Shown piece by piece: positions 11,995-24,100 of a DNA stretch of 64,000 bases. The stretch comes from Torymus aiolomorphi (taxonomy: Eukaryota; Arthropoda; Insecta; Hymenoptera; Torymidae). Position 1 is the first letter of the stretch. Every line of letters starts with the position of its first letter. The stretch spans positions 110,450,310 to 110,514,309 of the forward strand of contig CM070876.1 of assembly GCA_036365515.1 (NCBI GenBank), in the 5' to 3' direction. Under the pieces are notes generated by a model. That model saw nothing but the letters and a program-made list of their open reading frames with translations. It was not told where the DNA came from and searched no databases. The position numbers and the translations under genes are program-made.

Positions 11995-12005
11995 CTCTAC
12001 AAAAA

Positions 12006-13852
12006 ATGGATCTTTTAGAACTCGGAAATCTCATAACAGATTCGATCGAAATCTTTAATCCGCTTTCGCACCAGTACGCAGGCCAACCCAACAACATAGA
12101 AGAGAAAGCGAGCCAGCTACCCTTATTAGGTGCCGACGGAAAACAAAATTTCGAGAAATTTATAGATGAGATTCTGGAAGGTGATAGTGTAAACAGTGTG
12201 CAAAGTGTTACGCCAACAATGTCAAGTTTTTAAAATTGGTTGGACGAAATGGTTAGTGAGGGCTATGAAAAAATCGAACCATCTACAGAAAATACACAAA
12301 AGTCATTCAATGTGGTGGATGAAATTTTTAAAAATTTGGACCATGTGAATATTGACAAACCCGACAACATAGAAGAGAATGCGCGCCAGCTACCCTCATT
12401 AGGCGCCGGCGGAGCACAAAATTTCGAGAGATGTACAGACAAGATTCTGGAAGGTGACAGTGTAAACAGTGTGCAAAGTGTTACGTAAAATTTCGAGAGA
12501 CGTATAGACGAGATTCTGGAAGGCGATAGTTTAAACAGTGTGCAAAGTGTTACACCAACAGTGTCAAGTTTTAATGACAATTGGTTGGACGAAATGGTTA
12601 GTGAGGCCTATGAAAAAAAAAATCGAACCATCTACAGAAAATACACAAAAACCATTCAATTTGGTGGATGAAATTTTAAAAAATTTGGACCCTGTGAATA
12701 TTGACAAACTCTACCTTGAGAGTTTGAAAGAAAACCAAAAAAGTGAAGGGATTGAAAGTGATCGCGAATCATTCAACGTGCTGCTGATGGATGAAATTTT
12801 AAAAAATTTGGATCCGCCGAATACAGACGAGGTCGACAGTTTAAAAGAAAATAAAGACACAGTTGTTCAAAGTAGTGCAAAACGTAGTTCTGCTGACATT
12901 AATGCCAATGATGATGATGACGACTGTATAGTAATTGACCCGCCTGCTACTGCTAAAATCTCCAAAGAAAAGAAACGCACATACAGCCCTTTTTCTGCAG
13001 CAAACTGTGAACTAACCTTACCTTACATAAGGATGTATAGGGCGTATGAACTTACAATGCATATAATAGATTGCACAGAGCGCCTGGATAGTAGTATTCA
13101 GAAAAAAACAATACGGAAATCGCCTCAATTGGATTTTAAGTGGGCCGAAGAAATTTTACATGTGAATCGAAAGGTGTTGACAACCCCATTATTTGAATTA
13201 CAAGAAGAGGAGTTCTTCACAACGATCCAAACAACTACCGGACCGTACAGCAGCCAATCCAAAAAGCCACGGTTAGACGAAAACGAAACCAAGGTCTCAA
13301 GGAAGGACGTACTGCGGATATTAAAGAAATTATTCGACTTGTAGGTGTACATCCAGGCAGAGTGAGTATATGTTTTTTGTGTAAAAAAATTATCTTTTCT
13401 TAAATAATTTTGAAATATAGACTTTTTAATCTAAAAATAACATTTCTTTTATATTTTATAAAATATTTTTAAATTTAAAACTCTTAAATTAAATTTTTAT
13501 TGCTTAATACTTTCATAATCAAAAAAGTTTAAATAATTTTAAAATATAAAATCTTAACGTTATTAATATTAATAATTTTGTTTACAGCATGTTTCGGTTT
13601 GCACCTGTTATGTTTCGCAGTGCGCTACATAAGAACGTTGTTCAGGGTGCATGGAGGATAAAAGGGGCGCAAAACTCAGACGGCGAGAAATCTCTCGAAC
13701 ACGACATGATTGTCAAACTTGTACCGTTCGGCAATCCGGCCTTTCATTGTATCGTCGATCTGAAAACGACAATGGAGCTGACTGAACAACAAGGTGGCCG
13801 CGCCTTAATGACTCGTATACACAGCGTACCACCACCACCACCAAAACAATAA
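12006..13852 (+). pseudogene. Spliced gene of unknown function, copy 1
   Basis: The likely start is ATG 12006 (MDLLELGNLITDS). The open frame reaches back to 11724, but that part overlaps the antisense ORF. The protein contains internal repeats with cores like FIDEILEGDSVN and VDEIFKNLD, an acidic Asp run, then a conserved C-terminal region (HIIDCTERLDSSIQ, WAEEILHVN, FELQEEEFFTTIQ). Exon 1 ends at 13361 before GTGAGTATATG. The intron is 13362-13587 (226 bp, acceptor TTTGTTTACAG). Exon 2 runs 13588-13852 and ends with a proline-rich tail, PPPPPKQ. Lesions are in-frame TAA at 12231, TAA at 12486, a frame slip in an A run near 12613 and TAG at 13341. Copy 2 reads Gln at the second and fourth of these positions. 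The family is unknown. Association with the virus-like polymerase suggests an element-encoded protein, which is inference. Confidence 0.65.
13362..13587 (+). other. Intron of unknown gene, copy 1 (226 bp)
   Basis: AT-rich, with GT-AG borders GTGAGTATATG and TTTGTTTACAG. The phase joins exon 1 to the frame starting at 13588. The intron in the second copy has the same length. Confidence 0.7.
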
Positions 13853-14281
13853 AAAAAATCTGTATCAACTCATTACAAATTTTATGTAAATATAATTTTA
13901 TAATAATTTATTTCATTATTTACTATGTATAAATATTGTACAAGTTTCTCGAATAAATTATACTATGCATAAATGATATTTTTATTCTAAACACACTATA
14001 ATCACCACCCCATCCATACTCCTCTCCTTGCAAAATAACCGGAAACACATAAACCTTATCTCACGCCATGCGGGGCCCCAGTAAACGTATATGCCTCCCG
14101 ACACCTGTTACTTCCACCATCACCACTCTATAACACCCCCAAATCATCCGTGTGTGCAGCCGAATGGGGAAACAGGCCCACTATACCGACCAACTTACGC
14201 TATACCCGTATAGAGTGACGGCACCGGCGGGGAGGGGGAAAAATCGATACCGCTGTCTCTCCATATGGGCCTTCTTACTAC
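13853..14281. other. GC-rich tail of the virus-like block
   Basis: No gene. AATAAA-like signals near 13930 and 13952 may end the + strand transcript. The last 60 bp (GGCGGGGAGGGGG then ATATGGGCCTTC) reappear at 57582-57637 and define the right edge of the duplicated block. Confidence 0.55.
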
Positions 14282-14282
14282 T

Positions 14283-15018
14283 CATATTGTTTGTGAAAAA
14301 GCAGCTATTTGATCATATTCTCATATAAGCAGCTATCTCGGAACGTTCTTTTAAAAAGAAGATAACTCGGCGGACTCATTAGAAAAGCAGTCATCTCGGA
14401 AAAATGCTGACTCGATGTGTGTAACTCGATGAGTTCATCAGCTTAGAGGAAAACGGTACCAACTCGGGTGAGCGCGTAAAAAGGTACCAACTCGCGTTGA
14501 CGGCTTTAGAATTTTGTTAGCAAGCTATTGAAGAAGCCACAAAATATTCCACAAAAGAGTGATTAAAGTAGAAGAAAGAAGGTTTAATTTGCGTACGTGC
14601 GTTTGAAACGTGCGAAAAATGACAAAAATTATAGGAATTACGTGGATTTGGGAAAAATCGCTCATTTTTGGTCATTTTTTACACTTTCAAATGTACGTAT
14701 AACTTTGCACAGAATCGACTGATCTCAAATTAAACTTTTTTTCTTCTATTTTAATCGCTTTTTTGTGGAATATATTTTGCCTTCTTCAAAATAGTTTGCT
14801 AAAATATTCAAAAACCGACCACGCGAGTTGATATACCTTTTTACGCGCTCACCCGACTTGGCACCGTGTTCCTCTCAGCCGACGAGTTAGTCTCTTTTTG
14901 GTAGAGTTTTCCGAGATGTCTCCTTTTCAAAAAAGACCGCCGAATTATTTTTTTATTTATAAAGAGGACCCCTAGATAGCTGCTTTTCTGAGCATATATA
15001 TATAGATGAACAATATAG
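14283..15018. mobile_element. Foldback element with about 350-bp imperfect arms
   Basis: The left half (AAAAGCAGCTAT, GATAACTCGGCGG, ACGGTACCAACTCGGGTGAG, GCGCGTAAAAAGG) is repeated in inverted order in the right half. Both arms read toward a centre near 14690. No coding capacity is seen. The right end lies against the stop codon of the DUF4806 gene and the left end lies against the edge of the duplicated block. Confidence 0.75.
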
Positions 15019-15121
15019 TTACTTTGCACTATTGATCCGGGTTTTCGTTTGCCTTAGCCAATCCATCACTGTTATTTTCACTTGATATTTATCAGCCGAG
15101 CGCTCAATAGCAACTTCTGAA

Positions 15122-15180
<59 letters not shown>

Positions 15181-18100
15181 TAATAATTATAATAATATCA
15201 TTATTTTAGAAAATTTGTTAGCCGAAATTACCAACAAGTCGCATTTAAGTAATACCAAAGAGCAGTTTAGAAGTTGATTTATAAGAGAAAAATATGCAGA
15301 CATACCTTCTAATAAGAGAAAAAATTTAGTAGTACTAAAGTTACATTTATTGCGTCCTTTAAAACTGTATAATATTCCTATTTCATTAGAGATACACTCA
15401 TATAACATTCTTCTAATACAATTACTAATGTTTGAGCCTCCTACGATGCGGAGATATTTTTTCTAAAAAAATAAACGGTAATAAGTGTTAAAATTTTCGG
15501 TGCAAAGTGACTAGTCAATCGCCGAGGCCGAGTTTCAAACACGGTTTTGTTTGGATACTCTACTTACAATTTTATCTCGCATATTTTCAGACTTTTCTAA
15601 ACGCTCATTTAACAGATCAAATTCTTTTTTTGTTTGCACAGGAAGTATTTTTCGAACCGCTAAAATATCTAAATCATCACCAGCATTTGTAGCATTCGTA
15701 GAATTTGATTTATGGTTACAGCATACTTTTTCCTTGCATTGATTTGTTAAAATCTTGTCGGATAAACCTACAAAAATTTCGCATAGATTATACTTCTTGA
15801 TAAAATGAGAATTTTAATTAATCTTTTTTATTTTATAACAACGATTTAGTATCCAATTTTTAATGAAATCATATTAAAATTATAAAAATTACATAAAATT
15901 GTAAAATCATCTAATATAAATATATTTACCGATTACATAATATATTTTCTTATCTATTGGCAGTTTGTATACTTCTTTCAACGGCATTTTTTTGGTTGCT
16001 TTAATTCATTATTCTTTTTTTTACCTAGAACGTAATCTTAACAGTAAATAATTTATATTTTAATTATTATTGATTATTATAATATTATTTATAGCACTGC
16101 GTAGCATAAATCCGCCATGTCACGCCTATCCGTGAGATAAGTAGGCCATTATTGCACCGCGCTTATCATCCTCGCTGTCGCTCAGGCGATACTGCACAGT
16201 GCAAAAATGGACTGCTAATAGCACGGATAGGCGTGACTTGGCGGATTTATGGAGTCAGTGCTATAATAGTATATTTCGACACGGGTAGGGAAGTCGATTA
16301 TTTAGCTAGTGTGACTTTTTGCACGAGCGAAGCGAGTGTGAAAAAGCCAAACCAGCTAAATAATCGACTTACGCACTAGTTTCGAACGGTATTTTATACC
16401 ACGAGCGCCGAAAAATCATATCAAAGTTGTGATTTTAAGCTTAGAGTGACATAAAATAAGTCGTTCTTTATGGCACAGCGTTAAACGTACTCGTTACGCT
16501 CAGGCGCTTAGACACGTCGCGCGGTAAAGTACGACTTATGCCGCTAGTATGGTAATGTACTATTATTTTAATCATAAGACAAATTTAGATGATTTGACCA
16601 TATAATATCTAACTTAGCCTCATACATTCCCTCGACCCCATATGACGGAAAAGTTTAATTATACATGTAAGTATGTACTTAAATCATGTTCACTTGTTCA
16701 GAAGAGAACTAACTCGGAAACTGGATTTATTATATATTGTATTTTAATGTATATTTATACGTTTTTCACGATTAAAAAAAAAATAATAATAAAATTAAGT
16801 AGTTTGTGGATAAAATTAGCCGAATTTACTACACATGACGTGTAGTACTATATTTTGATGTTTCTTTTTTTCAAAAGATGCTTGCAGAAACATAAAAAAC
16901 TTTTCTGCTTAAAATTCCTAAACCACCTCGATTAGCTTATTTTTAATTAAATATTGTCAGGTTAAGTATTAAACATAAATCGCACCTTTCGTACTACTTG
17001 GTCCCGCTGTTGGATTCAGAACATTGTGGGCCGGGGAGCCAGATTCAGAACGAAATCCATGTCGATCATCCTCGCCAATCGATAACAGATCTATTTGTAT
17101 AAATTATCTTTTTAATTATAAAACATTGATAACCTTCTTCTATCAGGCATAACTTAAAGAGTACCATCTGTACTATTTTCTTCGACTTTTGAGTTCAAAA
17201 CTTGGCGGGGCGGGGAACCAAACTCATTAGGAGGTCCGCGTGGATGATTCTCTCCACTCAATTCTATATCCATTTGTTTAAATTATATTTTTAATTAAAC
17301 ATTGATAACATTATATCAGGCATGAAACTTAAAGAGTACCCTTCGTACGTCTTGCTCCCACTTTTGAGTTGACAACTTGGCTGGGCGAAGAACTAAACTC
17401 AGAAAGAGATCCGCGTAAATCATTTTCTCCACTTGATTCCTGATCTATTTATAAAAATTATTTTTTACTGTATGCACTGTAGGTACTGTATGTATTCTAA
17501 ATACTTAAGTAAACGTGCTATAAAATAGTATACGATACTTATGACTCAAGTGGCCCACTGCACGACGTGAATTATCGTCTTTGCTGCGCTCGAGCGCTAA
17601 CTTCACGCCGTGCAATAATGTTATAAGACGAATCGGTTAAAAGTTAAACAATGAAATTTAGCGATAGATAATAATATCTTTATTTGAATTAAAAAGAAAA
17701 AAAGTTTTATTATTGAAATTCATTAGCAATTTTTTTTTTGCGTAATTTTATTTTTGGGATTTCAATTTAATAAAAGAAATTGATAAATTAGTTTGAGGAA
17801 GCTAAGTGCCAATGAATTGGCAGCGGTTTTTTCACTGTTTTTGTACATCAAGTGACACTCCACATATAATAAAAAAGGCCTACTTCACAGTATAGTGATA
17901 AAATATTGTATGCAACGCAGGCACCCTTGTTGCGTACACTACTAATTTGCACGTTCGTCCGTCAAGTGTGAGCGGATAGTGAAATTATCAAGGCGTAAAG
18001 GGTAGTTTTTTCGTATCGTGTGTAAAGTAAGCATCCAATATGAAAAAGTTCACTTTAGACATAAACAAATTCATTTTCAGACACACACTTCGTAAATACA

Positions 18101-21100
18101 TGACTTTGTCTCTCGCGGGATCGCTGTGAACGAGTGACTAGTGAAACTTTTCGCACTACTTTCATAATATACTATTTTGTTATACTTTGCGAAAAGTTGA
18201 TACTTGCCAAGCGATGTTGTATTTTCGTACATTATTTTTACGTACACAAATAAAAAAAATACGCAACTTGAACGCGCGATTCCCGCAGTCGAGTGATTGC
18301 CGGTTCCGCCGGTAGCTTGTACTCTACGATCACTACTTACTCATGCGTGAAGTATTTCTTCCCACCTTTGTTACATAAATTTCTATTATTGTATTAATAT
18401 TTTTAAAAGATTTAGAGAAATACAAATTTCTTTATACCTTTAGTCATATTTGACGTGCATGTAGGTCGTCGAACTTTCTTTAAAATCTTAAATTTTCGTT
18501 TAATTTGTTCTTGTTTTATTATTTTAATTTTAGTAGATACAGTTTGTCCTTTTAACAAAGAATCTGCTTCTGTGAAAGTAATAAAGGCATTCTATACGTG
18601 CATTGTTTTGTAATTAATAGACTTAAAAATGATTCTATTACACAGGCACACAAAAAAAAAAGTGGTCTGTTACTGAGACTTGACATACCCCCTCATATGC
18701 ATTTTGATGCGCTGAATCCGAATCCGAAGCCACAATTGCGCCATCACCCCTCAGTTTTTTTTAAATCGTGTAAAACCACCCCTAAATCGAAAAATCTGGG
18801 ATATTCCGCTTTTAACGTTGGGAAAATTTTTATAAACTGCCTCAAAATTGCTGCAGGTCTAAAGCTATACACATTTTGAGGCGCTGAATCCGAATCCAAA
18901 GGCAGATTCGTGCCATTACCCCTCAGTTCTTTTTCAATCGTGGAAAACCACCCCTAAATCGAAAAATCCAGAAATTCCGCTTTTAACATTAGGAAAATTT
19001 GAATAAACTGCCTAAAAATGACTGCAGATCTGGAGCTATACACATTTTGAGGCACTAAATCCGAATCCAAAGGCAGATTTGTGCCATCACCCCTCAGCTC
19101 TTTTTAAATCGTGGAAAACCATCCCTAAATTGAAAAATCCGGAATATTCCGCTTTTAACGTTGGGCAAATTGGTATAAACTGCCTAAAAATGACTGCAGG
19201 CTGGAGCTATACACATTTTGAGGCACTAAATCCGAATCCAAAGGCAGATTTGTGCCATCACCCCTCAGCTCTTTTTAAATCGTGGAAAACCACCCCTAAA
19301 TTGAAAAAGCCGGAATATTCCGCTTTTAACATTGGGCAAATTGGTATAAACTGCCTAAAAGTGACTGAAAATCTACTGCTATACATATTTTCAGGCACTG
19401 AATCCGAATACGAAACGAGATTTACGACATTCTCTCTCTTTTTTATCAATCACGGAAAACCACCTCTAACATAGAAAAATTCGAAAAATTCAGCTTTTGA
19501 CCCTTTCTCAAACCCGGAACCCTTGAACTTATAACCCTTAAACCCTAAACCTTGAAACCTTCAACGCTTAAACTGAACCCTTAAATCCTGAACCCATAAA
19601 TCCTGAATCCCTTAAAACTGAACCATTAAATCCTGAACTCCTTAACCCTGAATCCTTTAATTCCAAACCCTAAAATCCTTAAACATTAAACCCACAACCC
19701 TTTAACCCTCAATCGTTTAAACCCTTAACCGTTGAACCCTGAACTCTTGAACCCTTAAAATCTTAGATCCTGAACCCTTAAGCCATCAACCCATGAACGA
19801 TGAACCACTAAACTCCGAATCCTTATATGGTCAACAAGAAATGCGCTCAATTCTATCCAAATCCAAAGGCAGATTTATGCCATCACCCCTTAGTTCTTTT
19901 TAAATCGTGAAAAACCACCCCTTAATCGAAATATCTGGAATATTCCGCTTTTAACATTAGGCAAATTTGTATAAACTGCCTAAAAATGACTGCAGATCTA
20001 ATGCTATACATATTTTGAGGCACTGAATCCGAATTCCAAACGAGATTTACGACATTCCCTCTCCTTTTTTTCAATCACGGAAAACCACTCCCAACACTGA
20101 AAAATTCGAAAAATTCAGATTTTACCCTTTTAACCTTTAAACCCTGAACCCTTAAACTTATAACCTTTAAACCCGAAACCTTAAAACTCTTAACGCTTTA
20201 ACCTGGAACCTTTAAACCCATACCCCCTAAATCCTGAACCCCTTAAACCTGAACTATTAAATCCTGAACCCTTTAACCCTGAATCCTTTAATCCCCAACC
20301 CTAAAATCCTTAAACATTGAACCCACAACCCTTTAACCCTTAACCGTTGAACCCTGAACTCTTAAACCCTTAGAACCTGAACCCTTAAGCCGTCAACCCT
20401 TATACGATGAACCAATAAACTCTGAACCCTTAAAACATCAACCTTGAAACCTAATGGTTTGACTGTCCCTCAAAACCCTTAAGAAGTGAAAACTGAAACC
20501 CTCAGCTCTTAAACCCTCAACCATTAAACCTTGCATCTTTAAAAAACTAATTCAATTCTATCTTTTTCGCTTATAGCGGATTCTCTTATCCTCAAATGAC
20601 CTGTGTAAAGGATTTCTGGATCTTTTTTTATCACTTTGATTAGTTTCTCTTTTCAACATCCAGTAGTAGTCAGCCATCATATTAACACCCCAAGTGCCTT
20701 GATATCTCCTCTCCATTTCTTTTAGGTCTTGGTGAAACCGCTCACCTTGCTCTTCGCTGTAGTCACCTAAGTTCTCAGGAAAATATTGCAAATGTGAGTG
20801 CAAAAAATGTAATTTCACACTCATCAAACAACCTAAACGTTCGTAGTTATCGAATAAGTCTGAAACAATTTGTTCATATTCCTGACTTTTCTGATTACCT
20901 AAAAAATTTTCAGCAATACTTTGAAAACTGAGCCACGCTAACTTTTCTGTTTCGTTCGTTGTGTTGATGAAATTAGGATCTCGAAACATTCTTCGAATTT
21001 GAGGGCCGTCAAAAATTCCTGCTTTTATTTTAGCGTTACTGAGACCTGGAAAATGATCGGACAAGTATTGGAAACATGCCCCTTCTTTCTCTAATGCTTT

Positions 21101-24100
21101 AGTAAACTGCTTCATTAAACCAGGTTTAATGTGCAGTGGAGGAAGAAGGATTTTTAATGGATCGAGCAATGGTTCTTGAAGCGCGTTGTAAGTACCTAGA
21201 TTAAGCGCATTCTTTTTTGGCCATTCTCTCTTCCTGTAATGATTTATGCGATCTCTGCTGTCCCATAAACATAGAAAGCATGGAAACTTTGTGAAACCTG
21301 ACTGTTGCCCTAATATGATGGATATGATTTTCAAGTCTCCACAAACTTGCCACTTGTGTTCTTCATATTTTATTTTCTCTAGGACATACTTCATATTTTC
21401 ATAACTTTCTTTTAGTTTCGTGGAATGAGCTATTGGGATGCTTGCGTATTTATTTCCATTATGCAGCAAAACTGCCTTTAGACTTTGCTTTGAAGAGTCT
21501 ATGAAGAGTCACCATTTACTGGACTTGTAAATATTAGGTTTTAATTCATTAATCAGACTCGTTACATCTGTGCAATAAACTAATGTTTTATCCTCATCTA
21601 CAGTGAAATATTTTGTAAACTCTTGTTCCCGTTTTCTATAAACAGAAGATTTAGTTCCAGGTTCTACTAATTCCCGCCTCATAAATTCCGCTGCCATGAA
21701 TTCTGCAACATCTTTAGAGACGCCAGTATTTCGAATAAAATCGTTTAAATCTTTTTGGTAAAATTGTTTAGGATTCCATGGCTTAACAGAATGTGGAACA
21801 TACTCGTCTTCACTTTCATCCATTTCACTTTCACTAATTCCCATTGATTCGCTCTCACTGTCATTTTCATTTTTTCTTAAGTCGTCTTCTAGAATATCTT
21901 TTTCCATAAAATCTTCTTCTACATTCATAAGTTCACCAGCATCACAAATAGTTTCCTCTCTTTTAAATTCATTGGATGTATGAATATCTGATTCCATGAT
22001 GGATTTTATCATTGAAGAGGCATTAGCATATTTTATTTTATATTTATTTTTTGAGTTGAAGCCATTTGTAATAGTTTTGCAAAAATAGCAGTCATCGCAT
22101 GACTGTGGTTTCTGCCATATAGTTGGCGTGGTAAATTGTAACACTTTCTTTCCTTTGTTTTTCTTCCATCGATTCAACATCGTTAGACAAGTGCAGCACA
22201 TCAGTTGAGGAACCCACCATGTATTTTCAACAGGTATCTGCATTTTGAAGTAGTCAAGAAAAATTTTTTTATTTAAATCCGTAATAGGTCTGCGGTACTT
22301 TGCTACCTCAAATTTACCACATATGTAGCAAAACCGATTTGGTTCTCCAAGGCAATCGTGGTTACTTGAGGGGTTTCTTGTGGCATTATACTCAACACCG
22401 GTCAAGTTATCCACCTGTGAAGAGCTGCGATCGTATGATGATGACAACTGCGGGCCCGCTTGCTCACCCTGACCAGTCGCCGATACTGGGTTTCCGAAGC
22501 CCTTCATCATAATAGATATATTACTTATATCTGCCATGACGGCGAAACGCCCTTTTCTAGGAACTTTGCCAGAATATACAAAAAATTTATACAAAAAACC
22601 GAAGTGAAAAAAAAACCAGTAAAAAATTTATCCGTTGCCCACCGTCACCACGTAGAGGTGCCCTGGGTACAGATATAAGTGATATATATTCACGATGCAG
22701 TGCTTCAGAAACTCAGGGCGACTGGTCAGGGTGAGCAAGCGGGCCCGCAGCCGTCGTCATCATAGCACCGCAGCTCATCACAGGTGGATGACTTGTCTAA
22801 CGATGTTGAATCGATGAAAAAAAAGGAATGGAAAGGAAGTTTTAAAATTTACCACGCCAACTATATGGCAGAAACCACAGTCATGCGATGACTGCTATTT
22901 TTGCAAAACTATTACAAGCGGCTTTAACTCGAGAAATAAATCTAAAATAAAATACGCTAATGTCTCTTCAACAATAAAACCCATTACGAAATCAGATATT
23001 CATATATCCAATGGATTTGAAAGAGAGGAAACTATTTGTGATGCTGGTGAACTTATGAATGTAGAAGAAGATTTTATGGAAGAAGATATTGAAGAAGACG
23101 TCATAAGAAAAAATGAAGATGACAGTGAAAGTGAATTAATGGAGATTAGTGAATGTGAAATGGATGAAAGTAAAGACAAGTATGTTCCATATTCTGTTAT
23201 GTTATGCAATCCTAAACCATTTAACCAAAAAGATTTAAATGACTTTTTTCACAATACTGGCATCTCGAAAGATGTTGCAGAATTCATGGCAGCGGAATTT
23301 AAAAGGCGGGAATTAGTAGAACCTGGAACTAAATCTTCTGTTGATAGAAAACGGGAACAAGAGTTTACAAAATATTTCACTGTAGATGAGGATAAAACAT
23401 TAGTTTATTGCACAGATGTAAAGAGTCTGATTAATGAATTAAAACCTAATATTTACAAGTCCAGTGAATGGCGACTCTTCATAGACTCTTCAAAGCAAAG
23501 TCTAAAGGCAGTTTTGCTGCATAATGGAAATAAATACGCAAGCATCCCAATAGCTCATTCCACGAAACTAAAAGAAAGTTATGAAAATATGAAGTACGTC
23601 CTAGAGAAAATAAATCATATCCATCATATTAGGACAACAGTAAGGTTTTACAAAGTTTCCGTGCTTTCTATGTTTATGGGACAGCAGAGATCGCATAAAT
23701 CATTACAGGAAGAGAGAATGGCCAAAAAAAATGCGCTTAATCCAGGTACTTACAACGTGCTTCAAGAACCATTGCTCGATCCATTAAAAATCCTTCTTCC
23801 TCCACTGCACATTGAACTTGATTTAATGAAGCAGTTTACTAAAGCATTAGATAAAGAAGGGGCATGTTTCCAATACTTATCAGATCATTTTCCAGGTCTC
23901 AGTATACTAAAATAAAAGCAGGAATTTTTGACGGCCCTCAAATTCGAAGAATGTTTCGAGATCCTAATTTCATCAACACAATGAACGAAACAGAAAAGTT
24001 AGCATGGCTCAGTTTTCAAAGTATTGCTGAAAATTTTTTAGGTAATCAGAAAAGTCAGGAATATGAACAAATTGTTTCAGATTTATTCGATAACTACGAA

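Larger units (their letters stand above)
5972..14281. repeat. Duplicated virus-like block, copy 1 (interrupted by copia)
   Basis: The sequence from 5972 to 14281, minus the copia at 6999-11537, matches 53145-57637, minus the MITE there, in the same order and orientation. Similarity covers exon 1, its intron, the divergent intergenic region, the + strand spliced gene, its intron and the GC-rich 3' tail. Intron lengths are identical (226 bp) in both copies. Copy 1 continues leftward into the polymerase and copy 2 does not. Confidence 0.85.

Noticed and set aside
19079..19474. 131-aa ORF with repeated NPNPK
   Set aside because: It is a translation of the 172-bp subterminal repeats.
19500..20540. 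A true interstitial telomere
   Set aside because: Units are too degenerate and differ from CCTAA, and the array is mirrored within a transposon.
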